64,000 bases of DNA from SKHV01 sp963678565 (GCA_963678565.1 OY782875.1:3410001-3474000), one strand, 5' to 3'; counted from the first letter of the stretch, positions 27,493 to 35,803 are shown. Program-made: numbers and translations. Notes: a model not told the origin generated them from the letters alone.

Positions 27493-29349
27493 TTACAATT
27501 TTTTAAGTACAATTGGTTCTGCTTCTTTACTAACGATATACTCAAAAAACTTTTTAATATAAGGATACTCTTGTGGTAAAAACATCTGCTTATTTATTTT
27601 CGTAATGCATCGAACACTAATTACACTATCCTGCTGTGCTACTTGATATACAAATTGAGCATCTGAATTTGGTAATTTCACATTCATTGGTTCTGGTAAC
27701 TCCTGCACTGCGTATCCTTCGGGAATGGTATATTGAATGGTATATGAGTTATTAATGAAGTAAGCAAAATCAACAGGATATTCTCTTTCTTCAATTTTAA
27801 ATGGATTTTCTTTTGTTTGAAGATATAGCATTGGGTTTATGAATAACTCATCATCCATCTCAAAAACCTGATTATCGACAACAAAATCTAGCTCTTCAGT
27901 TACTGGCTGGTAAATATCATCTAAGTTTTTTATCACACAATCATTAATTGACAAGCCATCATTACTGTTCTCAAGCTTTTTCACAAAATCTTCATGCTTT
28001 CCTGCATTTTCATAGCTCTTACGAATATTTAGTGCTGCATAATCGCTCAACTTTACCTGTGCCTTACATTGAACAGCTAAATTATCATCAATATTGGCAT
28101 TGACTAAATAGTATTTCATGTCACTATAAACAGGTTCAACATTTACAACACTTGCCTGATCTCCTTCGATAGCAGCTCCATAATAATTTAAACACCTTTT
28201 GGGAAGCATACCAAGCGGAGCAAACTTTTCACTTGCATCTAAATAATATTGTTTCCCGTCAACCTCTGCCAATAAAACTGTATAATTTAGCTTTTGGATA
28301 CTCGGAAAATAGGGCTGAAGCATTCCATTGCTGCGCGTACTTAATACAACAGGTTTTACATTAATATCTAACTTTTGCAAGAGATTCAGTAATATTAGAT
28401 TCACATCAGTCGAATTTCCTTCACCATCTTTAAATGCTTTCTTTAATCCACCACCATTTGCAACCAAACTAGTAAACTCATTCCACTTAATCTCTTTTGA
28501 TTTGTCAAAAGCTGCCTTTAGTTTGTCATATTCTTTTGAATATTCTTTTGAATCTATTTCTTCCACCCAATCGTTTAAGAAACCATTATAACCAATTAAA
28601 CCACCAAAACTTTCACTTTCTTTTAGACGTCGTGCAATGGAGTTCCAATCAGTAGTATATTCTTTATAGTAACCAGGATAACTTACACGCAAAAGATCGA
28701 TCGAAACTTTTGCCTTATAATTATTTGGTGCAGAAACATATGGTTCTTCTTTAAAAGCAGGTATATTAGTAGCAATCCAGTGCTCTTTACTAGCCTTATC
28801 AAATGTAATTGAACCAGTATATGTTTTGCGAAGATCTAGATAACTATTATCGGGGATAATCAATTCAGAATACAAACATGGAATTCCATATTGGAAGTAC
28901 CAAACATCGGGTAAAGAAGCATACGAAAATTCAATTTCAAAAACTGATCCTACTTTAACATTAGGCATTGTAACCCGATATCTAGTATAACTGTCATTTA
29001 CTAGCTCGCGAAATACTGATTCTTTTTTAAGCTTTTCAGATTCAACTTTACCTTCAACCAAACTATAAGTCTTGCCTCTTATCGTGGCGTTATTTGAGCC
29101 AGGGAAAACCTTATTTGCCCAATCTAAACCTTCTTTTTTTAAGATTTTAATTCTGACTAAACGATAAAACTCAAACTGCTCGCTATCGAATTCACCGATA
29201 TCGCATAAAATTACAGCTGCGGCACTTGAATCTACCTCTTGATAGGTTTGATAAAATACTTCTTCATCAACTTTACCGAATTTATACTTTTGCTTTGCAT
29301 ATACTGAATTTGATGAAGCAATAAAACAAACAAACAAACAAACAAACAA
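27493..29349 (-). CDS. DUF3857 domain exported protein with repeat-shifted start
   Basis: The open frame of 618 codons encodes the end of a signal peptide (FIASSNSVYA), a DUF3857 domain and a transglutaminase-like region that has lost its catalytic residues: at the positions of the paralogue's DCK, NHA and ECT it has NST, NYT and DAS. The frame has no ATG before about residue 120 and opens at TTG codons inside a (GTTT)8 tract. The natural ATG at 29379-29381 (reading MKLSYYLLVFVC) would supply a good signal peptide but is out of frame at eight repeats and terminates at about 29232. Six or nine repeats would join it to this frame. The gene is therefore predicted OFF or weakly translated as it stands. 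Confidence 0.8.
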   Translation of the reverse strand: MFVCLFVCFIASSNSVYAKQKYKFGKVDEEVFYQTYQEVDSSAAAVILCDIGEFDSEQFEFYRLVRIKILKKEGLDWANKVFPGSNNATIRGKTYSLVEGKVESEKLKKESVFRELVNDSYTRYRVTMPNVKVGSVFEIEFSYASLPDVWYFQYGIPCLYSELIIPDNSYLDLRKTYTGSITFDKASKEHWIATNIPAFKEEPYVSAPNNYKAKVSIDLLRVSYPGYYKEYTTDWNSIARRLKESESFGGLIGYNGFLNDWVEEIDSKEYSKEYDKLKAAFDKSKEIKWNEFTSLVANGGGLKKAFKDGEGNSTDVNLILLNLLQKLDINVKPVVLSTRSNGMLQPYFPSIQKLNYTVLLAEVDGKQYYLDASEKFAPLGMLPKRCLNYYGAAIEGDQASVVNVEPVYSDMKYYLVNANIDDNLAVQCKAQVKLSDYAALNIRKSYENAGKHEDFVKKLENSNDGLSINDCVIKNLDDIYQPVTEELDFVVDNQVFEMDDELFINPMLYLQTKENPFKIEEREYPVDFAYFINNSYTIQYTIPEGYAVQELPEPMNVKLPNSDAQFVYQVAQQDSVISVRCITKINKQMFLPQEYPYIKKFFEYIVSKEAEPIVLKKL

Positions 29350-29355
29350 ACAAAC
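29324..29355 (-). repeat. Tetranucleotide tract (GTTT)8 in the signal-peptide codons
   Basis: Eight perfect copies of AAAC on the plus strand, GTTT on the coding strand. They start 26 bases after the A of the ATG at 29381. Length change by one unit shifts the reading frame of the DUF3857 gene. Confidence 0.95.
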
Positions 29356-29381
29356 ACCAATAAATAGTAGGATAGTTTCAT

Positions 29382-29666
29382 ATTAGACTGATTTAGTACC
29401 TATTATAGCATTCAACTGAGGGGATACCATACATGAATAACAATATAATTAGCATTTACTTGTTATTGTAATATTATACATTTAGTTCTTCATTGTTTAA
29501 TTTTAACAATCTTTTTGCTAGGTAAAAAGTACTTGTAAAAATTGAGAATGATTATAAATTGATATTAAGTAAACATCACTTAAAGCTTATATTATTAAAA
29601 TCCTATTGACATTAATAAACCATCGTCGTATATTGATCACTTCAAAATTTACAATTATTCATATAA
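29382..29666. other. Divergent intergenic region between DUF3857 operon and response regulator
   Basis: 285 AT-rich bases. I see no exact TAnnTTTG element on either strand, no small gene and no RNA gene, so the promoters here are weak or of another type. Confidence 0.5.
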
Positions 29667-30041
29667 ATGCAGGAAAAGAACAAAGTTCTTATTGTAGACG
29701 ATAGTCCGGGTAACAGAATGTTGCTGAAATATAACTTGGAAGAATATTTCGATGTGGATTTTGCAAATAATGGCTTAACTGCCTTGGACAAATTTGCAAG
29801 AAATCCGTATGATTTGATTTTGATGGATATTAATATGCCCCATCTTGATGGAATAGAAACCACTAAAACAATACGAAAGTCAGATCATTTAAAGAATAAT
29901 ATACCCATACTTGCCATTACTTCGGATATTTTGAAAGGACAAAAACAAAGATGTTTAGATGCGGGCATGAACGATTTTATATCTAAACCAATACATGGCA
30001 AGTTATTGGTAGATCGAATTCATTATTTCATCAATAAATAA
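29667..30041 (+). CDS. Single-domain response regulator receiver protein
   Basis: The 124 residues consist only of a CheY-like receiver domain: acidic pair Asp11/Asp12, phospho-acceptor Asp54 in LILMDINMP, Thr85 in LAITSD and Lys107 in ISKP. No output domain is present, so it acts by protein contact, in a phosphorelay, or as a receiver for a hybrid kinase. The DINMPHLDG and MNDFISKP segments resemble receivers of hybrid kinases. No kinase gene is adjacent; the large PAS kinase at the window start is 25 kb away and linkage is not implied. A terminator follows directly. Confidence 0.92.
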   Translation: MQEKNKVLIVDDSPGNRMLLKYNLEEYFDVDFANNGLTALDKFARNPYDLILMDINMPHLDGIETTKTIRKSDHLKNNIPILAITSDILKGQKQRCLDAGMNDFISKPIHGKLLVDRIHYFINK

Positions 30042-30044
30042 CAT

Positions 30045-30075
30045 AAAAAAAGACTTCCACTTGGAAGTCTTTTTT
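30045..30075. terminator. Bidirectional terminator between response regulator and rplQ
   Basis: AAAAAGACTTCCA / TGGAAGTCTTTTT perfect stem with a 2-base centre and A/T runs, between two convergent genes. It ends the ribosomal supercluster. Confidence 0.9.
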
Positions 30076-30094
30076 ATTTATATGGTTTAAAACC

Positions 30095-30619
30095 TTACTT
30101 TTTTTCTTCGTCTGAAGATTCATTAGAGTCGGTTGTTTCTTCTTTTACTTCTTCCACAACTTCTTCTTTTACTTCAGCTACTGGAGCTTCTGCTTTCTTA
30201 CTTCCACCACGTCGGCGACGTGACTTAGTTTTCTTCTCTTCTTTTGCAGCCAACATGTTTTCATTGTAATCTACTAATTCAATGATACACATTTCAGCAT
30301 TATCACCTAAACGGTTACCAGTTTTTAAAACTCTGGTATATCCACCTGGACGATCTGCAATTTTTGGAGAAATTTCACGAAACAGCTCAGCAACGGCAGT
30401 TTTACTTTTTAAATAACTAAATACAACACGACGATTGCTTGTTGAATCAACTTTTGATTTAGTCATTAAAGGCTCAACATAAATTTTTAAAGCTTTTGCT
30501 TTTGCAACGGTTGTTGTAATTCGTTTATGTAATATAAGCGAACAAGCCATATTCGAAAGCATTGCTTTACGATGAGCACTTTTTCTGCCCAAATGATTAA
30601 ATTTCTTATTATGTCTCAT
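30095..30619 (-). CDS. rplQ: 50S ribosomal protein L17
   Basis: Residues 1-120 are a standard L17 (MRHNKKFNHLGRKSAHRKAM, then RVLKTGNRLGDNAEM). Residues 121-174 are an extra tail: a basic stretch with RRRR followed by a Glu/Ala/Val/Lys-rich acidic end. E. coli L17 has 127 residues, so the tail is an addition, of a kind I associate with Bacteroidota. It is the last gene of the alpha operon, 7 bases after rpoA. Confidence 0.96.
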   Translation of the reverse strand: MRHNKKFNHLGRKSAHRKAMLSNMACSLILHKRITTTVAKAKALKIYVEPLMTKSKVDSTSNRRVVFSYLKSKTAVAELFREISPKIADRPGGYTRVLKTGNRLGDNAEMCIIELVDYNENMLAAKEEKKTKSRRRRGGSKKAEAPVAEVKEEVVEEVKEETTDSNESSDEEKK

Positions 30620-30626
30620 CGGTCAA

Positions 30627-31619
30627 CTATTCCTTATCTAGTTTATATTTACTAATATCCATCCCGAAGTTTAAATTCATTGCTACCAATAAATCATCTA
30701 ACTCGGTAAGTGACTTTTTACCGAAATTACGGAATTTCAATAAGTCGTTACGATTGTATTGAACAAGTTCTCCTAAGGTCTCAACATCAGCAGCTTTCAA
30801 ACAATTTAAAGCACGAACAGATAAATCCATATCTACCAATTTAGTCTTTAAAAGCTGACGCATATGAAGTACTTCTTCATCGAATTCTTCATTAGCGAAT
30901 TTCTCATCTGAATCAAGAGTAATCTTCTCATCTGAGAACAGCATAAAGTGGTAAATCAATAATTTTGCGGCTTCTTTCAAAGCATCTTTTGGATGAATCG
31001 ATCCATCTGTTAAGATCTCGATAATGAGCTTTTCATAATCAGTCTTTTGCTCAACACGATAATTCTCTACAGAATATTTTACATTCTTGATAGGTGTGTG
31101 AATTGCATCAATTGGGATAACACCAAATTCCTCTTCGGCAGGTGCATTTTCTGCTGCAGGGATATATCCACGACCTTTTCCGATGGTAATTTCCATCTGT
31201 AATTTCGTTTCAGGATCCATTTCGCAGATTACCAATTCTGGGTTTAAAACACTAAAACCTGTCATGAATTTATTCAAATCACCAGCTGTAAATGTTTCTT
31301 GACCTTGAATGGTAATAGATACTTTTTCGCCATCGAAACCTTCCACTTCGTGGTTCAACCTAATTTGTTTTAGGTTTAAGATCATCTCGGTAACGTCTTG
31401 TATCACCCCTTTGATAGTGGCAAATTCGTGCTCTACACCTTCGATTTTTATTGTGGTTATTGCATAACCTTCTAAAGATGATAACAAAATACGTCGCAAT
31501 GCATTTCCGATGGTAATACCATAACCGGGTTCTAACGGACGAAACTCGAATTTACCAACTTGATTGTCTGATTCGAGCATTATCACTTTATCAGGCTTTT
31601 GAAAAGCTAATATTGCCAT
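30627..31619 (-). CDS. rpoA: RNA polymerase subunit alpha
   Basis: A 330-residue alpha subunit. The N-terminal assembly domain has FEFRPLEPGYGITIGNALRR and LSSLEGYAI; the C-terminal domain (about 255-325) has LSVRALNCLKAADVETLGELV and FGKKSLTELDDLL, the helix-hairpin-helix that contacts UP elements and activators. It lies between rpsD and rplQ as in most bacteria. Confidence 0.97.
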   Translation of the reverse strand: MAILAFQKPDKVIMLESDNQVGKFEFRPLEPGYGITIGNALRRILLSSLEGYAITTIKIEGVEHEFATIKGVIQDVTEMILNLKQIRLNHEVEGFDGEKVSITIQGQETFTAGDLNKFMTGFSVLNPELVICEMDPETKLQMEITIGKGRGYIPAAENAPAEEEFGVIPIDAIHTPIKNVKYSVENYRVEQKTDYEKLIIEILTDGSIHPKDALKEAAKLLIYHFMLFSDEKITLDSDEKFANEEFDEEVLHMRQLLKTKLVDMDLSVRALNCLKAADVETLGELVQYNRNDLLKFRNFGKKSLTELDDLLVAMNLNFGMDISKYKLDKE

Positions 31620-31638
31620 AGTTTTTGTTTATTGTTTA

Positions 31639-32244
31639 TTATTTAGAATACAACTCGACGATAAGTTGCTCTTTAATATTCTCAGGAATTTCTTCTCTTT
31701 CCGGACGATTTAAGAATTTACCTGCTAAAGAAGCGTCGTCCCACTCTAACCATGGGCTTTTCACATATCTTTTAGAAGCTAACGATTCCGTAACAACTTC
31801 TAAAGATTTTGATTTTTCACGAACACTTATAATGTCGCCTGGCTTCACTTGAAATGAAGGAATGTTAACAACATTTCCGTTCACAACAATATGTTTGTGT
31901 GATACCAATTGACGTGCTGCTGCTCTTGAAGGAGCAATTCCTAAACGGAATACAACATTATCCAATCGTGATTCCAATAATATCAACAATTCTTCACCAG
32001 TAATACCTTTTGAACGCGATGCAGCTTCGAATAATTTACGGAACTGACGCTCTAGAACTCCATAAGTGTATTTAGCTTTTTGTTTTTCTTTAAGCTGTAC
32101 ACCGTATTCTGAAGTTTTGCGACGACGGTTGTTACCGTGTTGTCCCGGTGGATAATTCTTTTTTTCAAAAGCTTTATCAGGTCCAAAAATTGGTTCGCCA
32201 AATTTTCTGGCTATTTTTGATTTTGGTCCAGTATATCTTGCCAT
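31639..32244 (-). CDS. rpsD: 30S ribosomal protein S4
   Basis: A primary 16S-binding protein of 201 residues. The N-terminus (MARYTGPKSKIARKFGEPIFG) is the zinc-free type, without the CxxC pairs. The S4 RNA-binding domain covers about 92-155 (SRLDNVVFRLG, HIVVNG, PGDIISV). It is in the alpha operon, where S4 commonly acts as translational repressor in other bacteria; regulation here is not shown. Confidence 0.97.
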   Translation of the reverse strand: MARYTGPKSKIARKFGEPIFGPDKAFEKKNYPPGQHGNNRRRKTSEYGVQLKEKQKAKYTYGVLERQFRKLFEAASRSKGITGEELLILLESRLDNVVFRLGIAPSRAAARQLVSHKHIVVNGNVVNIPSFQVKPGDIISVREKSKSLEVVTESLASKRYVKSPWLEWDDASLAGKFLNRPEREEIPENIKEQLIVELYSK

Positions 32245-32270
32245 CTTTCTTCTTTTAAAATGTCAATTAA

Positions 32271-32660
32271 TTAAACACGTCTTCTTTTTGCTGGTCTACA
32301 GCCATTGTGTGGCATTGGAGTAACGTCAACAATTTCAGTTACTACAATTCCTACGCTAGCTATAGCTCTAATCGCAGACTCACGACCATTTCCAGGTCCT
32401 TTTACATAAACTTTTACTTTACGAAGACCTAAGTCGTAAGCTGTTTTAGCACATTCTTCAGCAGCTGTTTGAGCAGCATAAGGAGTATTTTTCTTAGAGC
32501 CGCGGAAACCTTTCTTACCGGCAGATGACCAAGAAATTACTTCTCCATTATCGTTTGACAATGAAACAATAATGTTGTTGAAAGATGAGTGAATGTGGGC
32601 TTGCCCACTTGGTTCAACTTTAACGACTCTTTTTCTTGACTGTCCTGACTTCTTTGCCAT
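32271..32660 (-). CDS. rpsK: 30S ribosomal protein S11
   Basis: 129 residues with the S11 core AHIHSSFNNIIVSLSND, the KGFRGSKKNTPYAAQ segment and the C-terminal TPMPHNGCRPAKRRRV that contacts 16S rRNA on the platform next to the mRNA exit channel. It is 13 bases downstream of rpsM. Confidence 0.97.
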   Translation of the reverse strand: MAKKSGQSRKRVVKVEPSGQAHIHSSFNNIIVSLSNDNGEVISWSSAGKKGFRGSKKNTPYAAQTAAEECAKTAYDLGLRKVKVYVKGPGNGRESAIRAIASVGIVVTEIVDVTPMPHNGCRPAKRRRV

Positions 32661-32673
32661 AATCTATCACTTA

Positions 32674-33051
32674 TTATTTAGTCGCTTTCTTTTTATTTGC
32701 AACAGTTTTACGTTTACCTTTACGAGTACGAGAATTGTTTTTTGTTTTCTGTCCACGTAGAGGTAATCCAACACGGTGACGAATACCACGATAACAACCG
32801 ATATCCATCAAACGCTTAATGCTTAACTGAGTTTCTGTACGAAGCTCACCTTCCGTTTTAAACGAAGATCCAATGATGTTACGAATAGCCTGAAATTCTT
32901 CATCATTCCAGTCTTGAACTTTCTTGTTAACATCAATTCCGGCTTCTATCAAGATTTTAGTCGCACGACTGCGGCCAATACCATAGATATAAGTCAAAGC
33001 GATTTCACCGCGTTTATTGTTTGGAATATCTACACCAACTATACGAGCCAT
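32674..33051 (-). CDS. rpsM: 30S ribosomal protein S13
   Basis: 125 residues: VGVDIPNNKRGEIALTYIYG with the helix-two-turn-helix, the RHRVGLPLRGQKTKNNSRT block and a basic C-terminal tail (GKRKTVANKKKATK) that reaches toward the P-site tRNA. It sits in the head of the small subunit. It is the second gene of the alpha operon, 27 bases after rpmJ. Confidence 0.97.
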   Translation of the reverse strand: MARIVGVDIPNNKRGEIALTYIYGIGRSRATKILIEAGIDVNKKVQDWNDEEFQAIRNIIGSSFKTEGELRTETQLSIKRLMDIGCYRGIRHRVGLPLRGQKTKNNSRTRKGKRKTVANKKKATK

Positions 33052-33078
33052 AGAATTCTTATTAATTTAGTTTATAAA

Positions 33079-33195
33079 TTAACCCTGACGTTGTTTAAAC
33101 TTCGGATTTTTCTTATTAATTACGTACAAACGTCCTTTCCTGCGTACAATTTTACAGTCAGCGCTACGTTTTTTTACTGATACACGTACTTTCAT
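33079..33195 (-). CDS. rpmJ: 50S ribosomal protein L36
   Basis: Thirty-eight codons starting MKVRVSVKKRSADCKIVRRK and ending NPKFKQRQG, at the usual place between infA and rpsM. Only one cysteine remains (ADCK), so it is the zinc-free form lacking the Cys/Cys/Cys/His site. It is too short for many ORF cut-offs. It is probably the first gene of the transcript started at the promoter at 33235. Confidence 0.95.
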   Translation of the reverse strand: MKVRVSVKKRSADCKIVRRKGRLYVINKKNPKFKQRQG

Positions 33196-33234
33196 CGTTT
33201 CTGATTTTTATCAATTTTTTTCCAAAAAGCGCCA

Positions 33235-33266
33235 CAAAAATAATCAAATAATTAGATTTCCAGCAA
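33235..33266 (-). promoter_or_regulatory. Putative alpha-operon promoter upstream of rpmJ
   Basis: On the minus strand TTG (33264-33266), a 21-base spacer and TATTTTTG (33235-33242) resemble the -33/-7 consensus. Predicted start is about 33 bases before rpmJ. It suggests that rpmJ-rpsM-rpsK-rpsD-rpoA-rplQ can be transcribed apart from infA. Confidence 0.5.
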
Positions 33267-33286
33267 TCTTTTTGTAAATCATTGAT

Positions 33287-33505
33287 TTATTTGTATCTAA
33301 AAGTAATTCTACCTTTTGTTAAATCATATGGAGACATCTCCACTTTTACTTTATCGCCAGGTAAAATTTTAATGTAATGCATACGCATTTTACCTGATAT
33401 ATGCGCTGTAATTACATGTCCATTTTCTAATTCAACACGAAACATTGCGTTTGACAGTGCTTCGATGATTGTTCCATCTTGTTCTATTGAAGGCTGCTTT
33501 GCCAT
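33287..33505 (-). CDS. infA: Translation initiation factor IF-1
   Basis: A 72-residue OB-fold protein of standard length: MAKQPSIEQDGTIIEALSNA, then FRVELENGHVITAHISGKMRMHYIKI and DKVKVEMSPYDLTKGRITFRYK. It binds the A site of the 30S subunit during initiation. It lies between secY and rpmJ; the map gene often found just upstream is absent, and 278 bases separate it from secY. Confidence 0.97.
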   Translation of the reverse strand: MAKQPSIEQDGTIIEALSNAMFRVELENGHVITAHISGKMRMHYIKILPGDKVKVEMSPYDLTKGRITFRYK

Positions 33506-33783
33506 AAAATTTTTTGTTTAAATTTTTTTGGTAACATAAATATTCTTTAAGCTGATTATTAAATGCTCAAAATTTAGCTTCCACACATAACATTTATTTT
33601 GCACAAATCGTCTAAGATGATAATAACAGAGTTATCAGCCGCTCATAATAGACAACCATTGTATTTCAAATGTTAATAATCAAAATCAAAAAGAACGAAC
33701 TTTCCGAAGAAAGTAACTTCCCTAAACCTTCAACTTATTTACTTAGATAGAGCAAATAAGTTGAAAATTCAGGCAAATTTATA
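33506..33783. other. secY-infA gap where map would be expected
   Basis: 278 AT-rich bases without a gene. It holds the inverted repeat at 33729-33765 and one minus-strand TAAATTTG at 33774-33781 just after the secY stop, with no -33 element. No trace of a methionine aminopeptidase reading frame is seen. Confidence 0.6.
33729..33765 (-). terminator. Inverted repeat after secY
   Basis: Twelve-base perfect arms TTCAACTTATTT / AAATAAGTTGAA with a 13-base loop, 19 bases after the secY stop. It has no T-run, so it may be an mRNA-stabilising hairpin or weak terminator at the end of the spc operon. Confidence 0.45.
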
Positions 33784-35121
33784 TTAGATTGCTACATTAC
33801 CTCCTGCACGCCCCTTAATACGGCCTGATTTCATCAAACCATCGTAGTGACGCATAAGAAGGTGACTTTCAATTTGCTGTAAGGTATCGAGTACAACACC
33901 TACTAGAATTAAAAGTGATGTACCTCCAAAGAACTGTGCAAAGGATGCATTCACTCCAACCAACATTGCAAATGCTGGAAGAATTGTTACAATACCTAAG
34001 AAAATAGACCCGGGTAAAGTTATACGCGACATCACAGTATCCATGAATTCGGCTGTTTTTTTCCCTGGTTTTACCCCTGGAATGAAACCACCATTTTTCT
34101 TCATGTCCTCGGCCATTTGAACCGGATTCACTGTAATAGCTGTGTAGAAATAAGTAAAGGCAATTACTAAAAGAAACATGGTAAAATTATACCAGAATCC
34201 TCCGTAACCAAATGCTGTTGCAAAACCCGACATTGAATCACCACCTAAACTCGCTAGAGTTGTTGGGATGAATACAATTGCTTGCGCAAAAATGATAGGC
34301 ATTACTCCGGCTGCATTTACTTTTAATGGAATGTACTGACGTACACCTCCATATTGTTTATTTCCCACAATACGTTTAGCATATTGCACTGGAATACGAC
34401 GAGTACCTTGCACCAACAGGATCACTAACATGAAAATTACAAACAGGATAACTGCTTCGATTAAAAGCAACACTAAACCGCCACCAGCTTGTTCTTCAAA
34501 ACGAGAAACAAACTCTTGAAAGGCAGCTTGAGGTGCACGAGCAATAATACCGATCATGATGATTAATGACACACCATTACCGATTCCTTTATCTGTAATT
34601 TTTTCACCTAACCATAATACAAACATCGAACCGGCCAACATAATAATGGTAGAACTAATACTAAACATTCTACCAGATAATACGAAAGCTGATTCAGGCA
34701 AGGTTGCGTGTAGGTTAGCTAAGAAAGCCGGTCCTTGGAAAATAAGAATAATTACAGTTAAATAACGTGTAATTTGATTCATTCGTTTTCTTCCCGACTC
34801 CCCCTCTTTTTGTAACCTTTGGAAATAAGGTACTGCAATTGTCAATAGTTGTATAACAATAGAAGCAGAAATGTAAGGCATAATCCCTAAAGCGAATACC
34901 GATGCATTAGAAAAAGCTCCACCTGAGAACATATCAAGTAGGCCTAAAAGACCATCTTGAGTTTGACTCTTAAGAGCTCCTAACTGCGCCGGATCGATAC
35001 CAGGCAAAACGACGAAAGAACCTAAACGATATATAAGAATCAAGAATAAAGTTATTCCGATTCTAGATCGCAGATCTTCGATTTTATAGATATTCTTTAG
35101 GGTTTCGATTAACTTTTTCAT
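33784..35121 (-). CDS. secY: Protein translocase subunit SecY
   Basis: The central channel of the Sec translocon, 445 residues with ten membrane helices. Recognisable: IYRLGSFVVLPGIDP after helix 1, the plug region with GLLGLLDMFSGGAFSNASVFALGIMPYI, the basic cytoplasmic loop GTRRIPVQYAKRIVG that binds ribosome/SecA, and the C-terminal QIESHLLMRHYDGLM. It is the last gene of the spc operon, 34 bases after rplO. Confidence 0.97.
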   Translation of the reverse strand: MKKLIETLKNIYKIEDLRSRIGITLFLILIYRLGSFVVLPGIDPAQLGALKSQTQDGLLGLLDMFSGGAFSNASVFALGIMPYISASIVIQLLTIAVPYFQRLQKEGESGRKRMNQITRYLTVIILIFQGPAFLANLHATLPESAFVLSGRMFSISSTIIMLAGSMFVLWLGEKITDKGIGNGVSLIIMIGIIARAPQAAFQEFVSRFEEQAGGGLVLLLIEAVILFVIFMLVILLVQGTRRIPVQYAKRIVGNKQYGGVRQYIPLKVNAAGVMPIIFAQAIVFIPTTLASLGGDSMSGFATAFGYGGFWYNFTMFLLVIAFTYFYTAITVNPVQMAEDMKKNGGFIPGVKPGKKTAEFMDTVMSRITLPGSIFLGIVTILPAFAMLVGVNASFAQFFGGTSLLILVGVVLDTLQQIESHLLMRHYDGLMKSGRIKGRAGGNVAI

Positions 35122-35155
35122 AAGTTAATTTTGGTTTAATATCATTAGTATAAAA

Positions 35156-35602
35156 CTAAATGATTTCGGTTTTACCTTCTAATTTTTCAATTGCTTCTTT
35201 TGCACTTTTCGAGAAAGCGTCTGCTTTCACTTCTAATTTAGCTTTTAATTCACCGTTACCAAGAATTTTAACTAGATCCTTGCTACCTGCTAAACCATGC
35301 TCAACTAATATATCTTTATCGATAGTGGTTAGTTTGAACTCATCAGCTAAAGCTTGCAATGTATCCAAATTAATTGGTTTATACTCTTTACGGTTAAAAT
35401 TAGTAAAGCCGAATTTTGGAACTACACGTTGGATCGGCATTTGTCCTCCTTCAAAACCTACTTTTTTAGAGTAACCTGATCTTGATTTTTGACCTTTGTG
35501 CCCACGAGTAGATGTACCACCGTGACCTGACCCTTGTCCGCGTCCAATTCTTTTTACTTTATGTGTTGACCCTGTTGCGGGTTTCAACTTGCTAAGATCC
35601 AT
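35156..35602 (-). CDS. rplO: 50S ribosomal protein L15
   Basis: 148 residues with the Gly/Arg-rich N-terminal extension (RIGRGQGSGHGGTSTRGHKGQ) that threads into 23S rRNA, followed by the globular domain with GGQMPIQRVVPKFGF. Standard position between rpmD and secY. Confidence 0.97.
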   Translation of the reverse strand: MDLSKLKPATGSTHKVKRIGRGQGSGHGGTSTRGHKGQKSRSGYSKKVGFEGGQMPIQRVVPKFGFTNFNRKEYKPINLDTLQALADEFKLTTIDKDILVEHGLAGSKDLVKILGNGELKAKLEVKADAFSKSAKEAIEKLEGKTEII

Positions 35603-35621
35603 AATCTACAATTTTAACAAA

Positions 35622-35801
35622 TTAGATTTCTTCAACCTTAACCAAATGATAAACTTTGTTTGCCATACCTGCAATTTGAGGAGTAGCTTCGTGTTCAACT
35701 GTTTGATTAAGCTTACGAAGGCCTAAAGCCTCAAGGGTTAACTTCTGACGCTTTGGTGCGCCGATGCTACTTTTTACCTGAGTGATCTTTAATTTAGCCA
35801 T
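35622..35801 (-). CDS. rpmD: 50S ribosomal protein L30
   Basis: Fifty-nine codons from ATG at 35801: MAKLKITQVKSSIGAPKRQK, LEALGLRKLNQTVEH and VYHLVKVEE are the L30 signature. It lies between rpsE and rplO, 2 bases after the rpsE stop. It is short enough to be missed by ORF length filters. Confidence 0.95.
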   Translation of the reverse strand: MAKLKITQVKSSIGAPKRQKLTLEALGLRKLNQTVEHEATPQIAGMANKVYHLVKVEEI

Positions 35802-35803
35802 AA

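Noticed and set aside
29324..29355. Short CRISPR-like or mobile-element repeat
   Set aside because: It is a plain tetranucleotide tract without spacers; no CRISPR array, insertion sequence or transposase is seen anywhere in the window.
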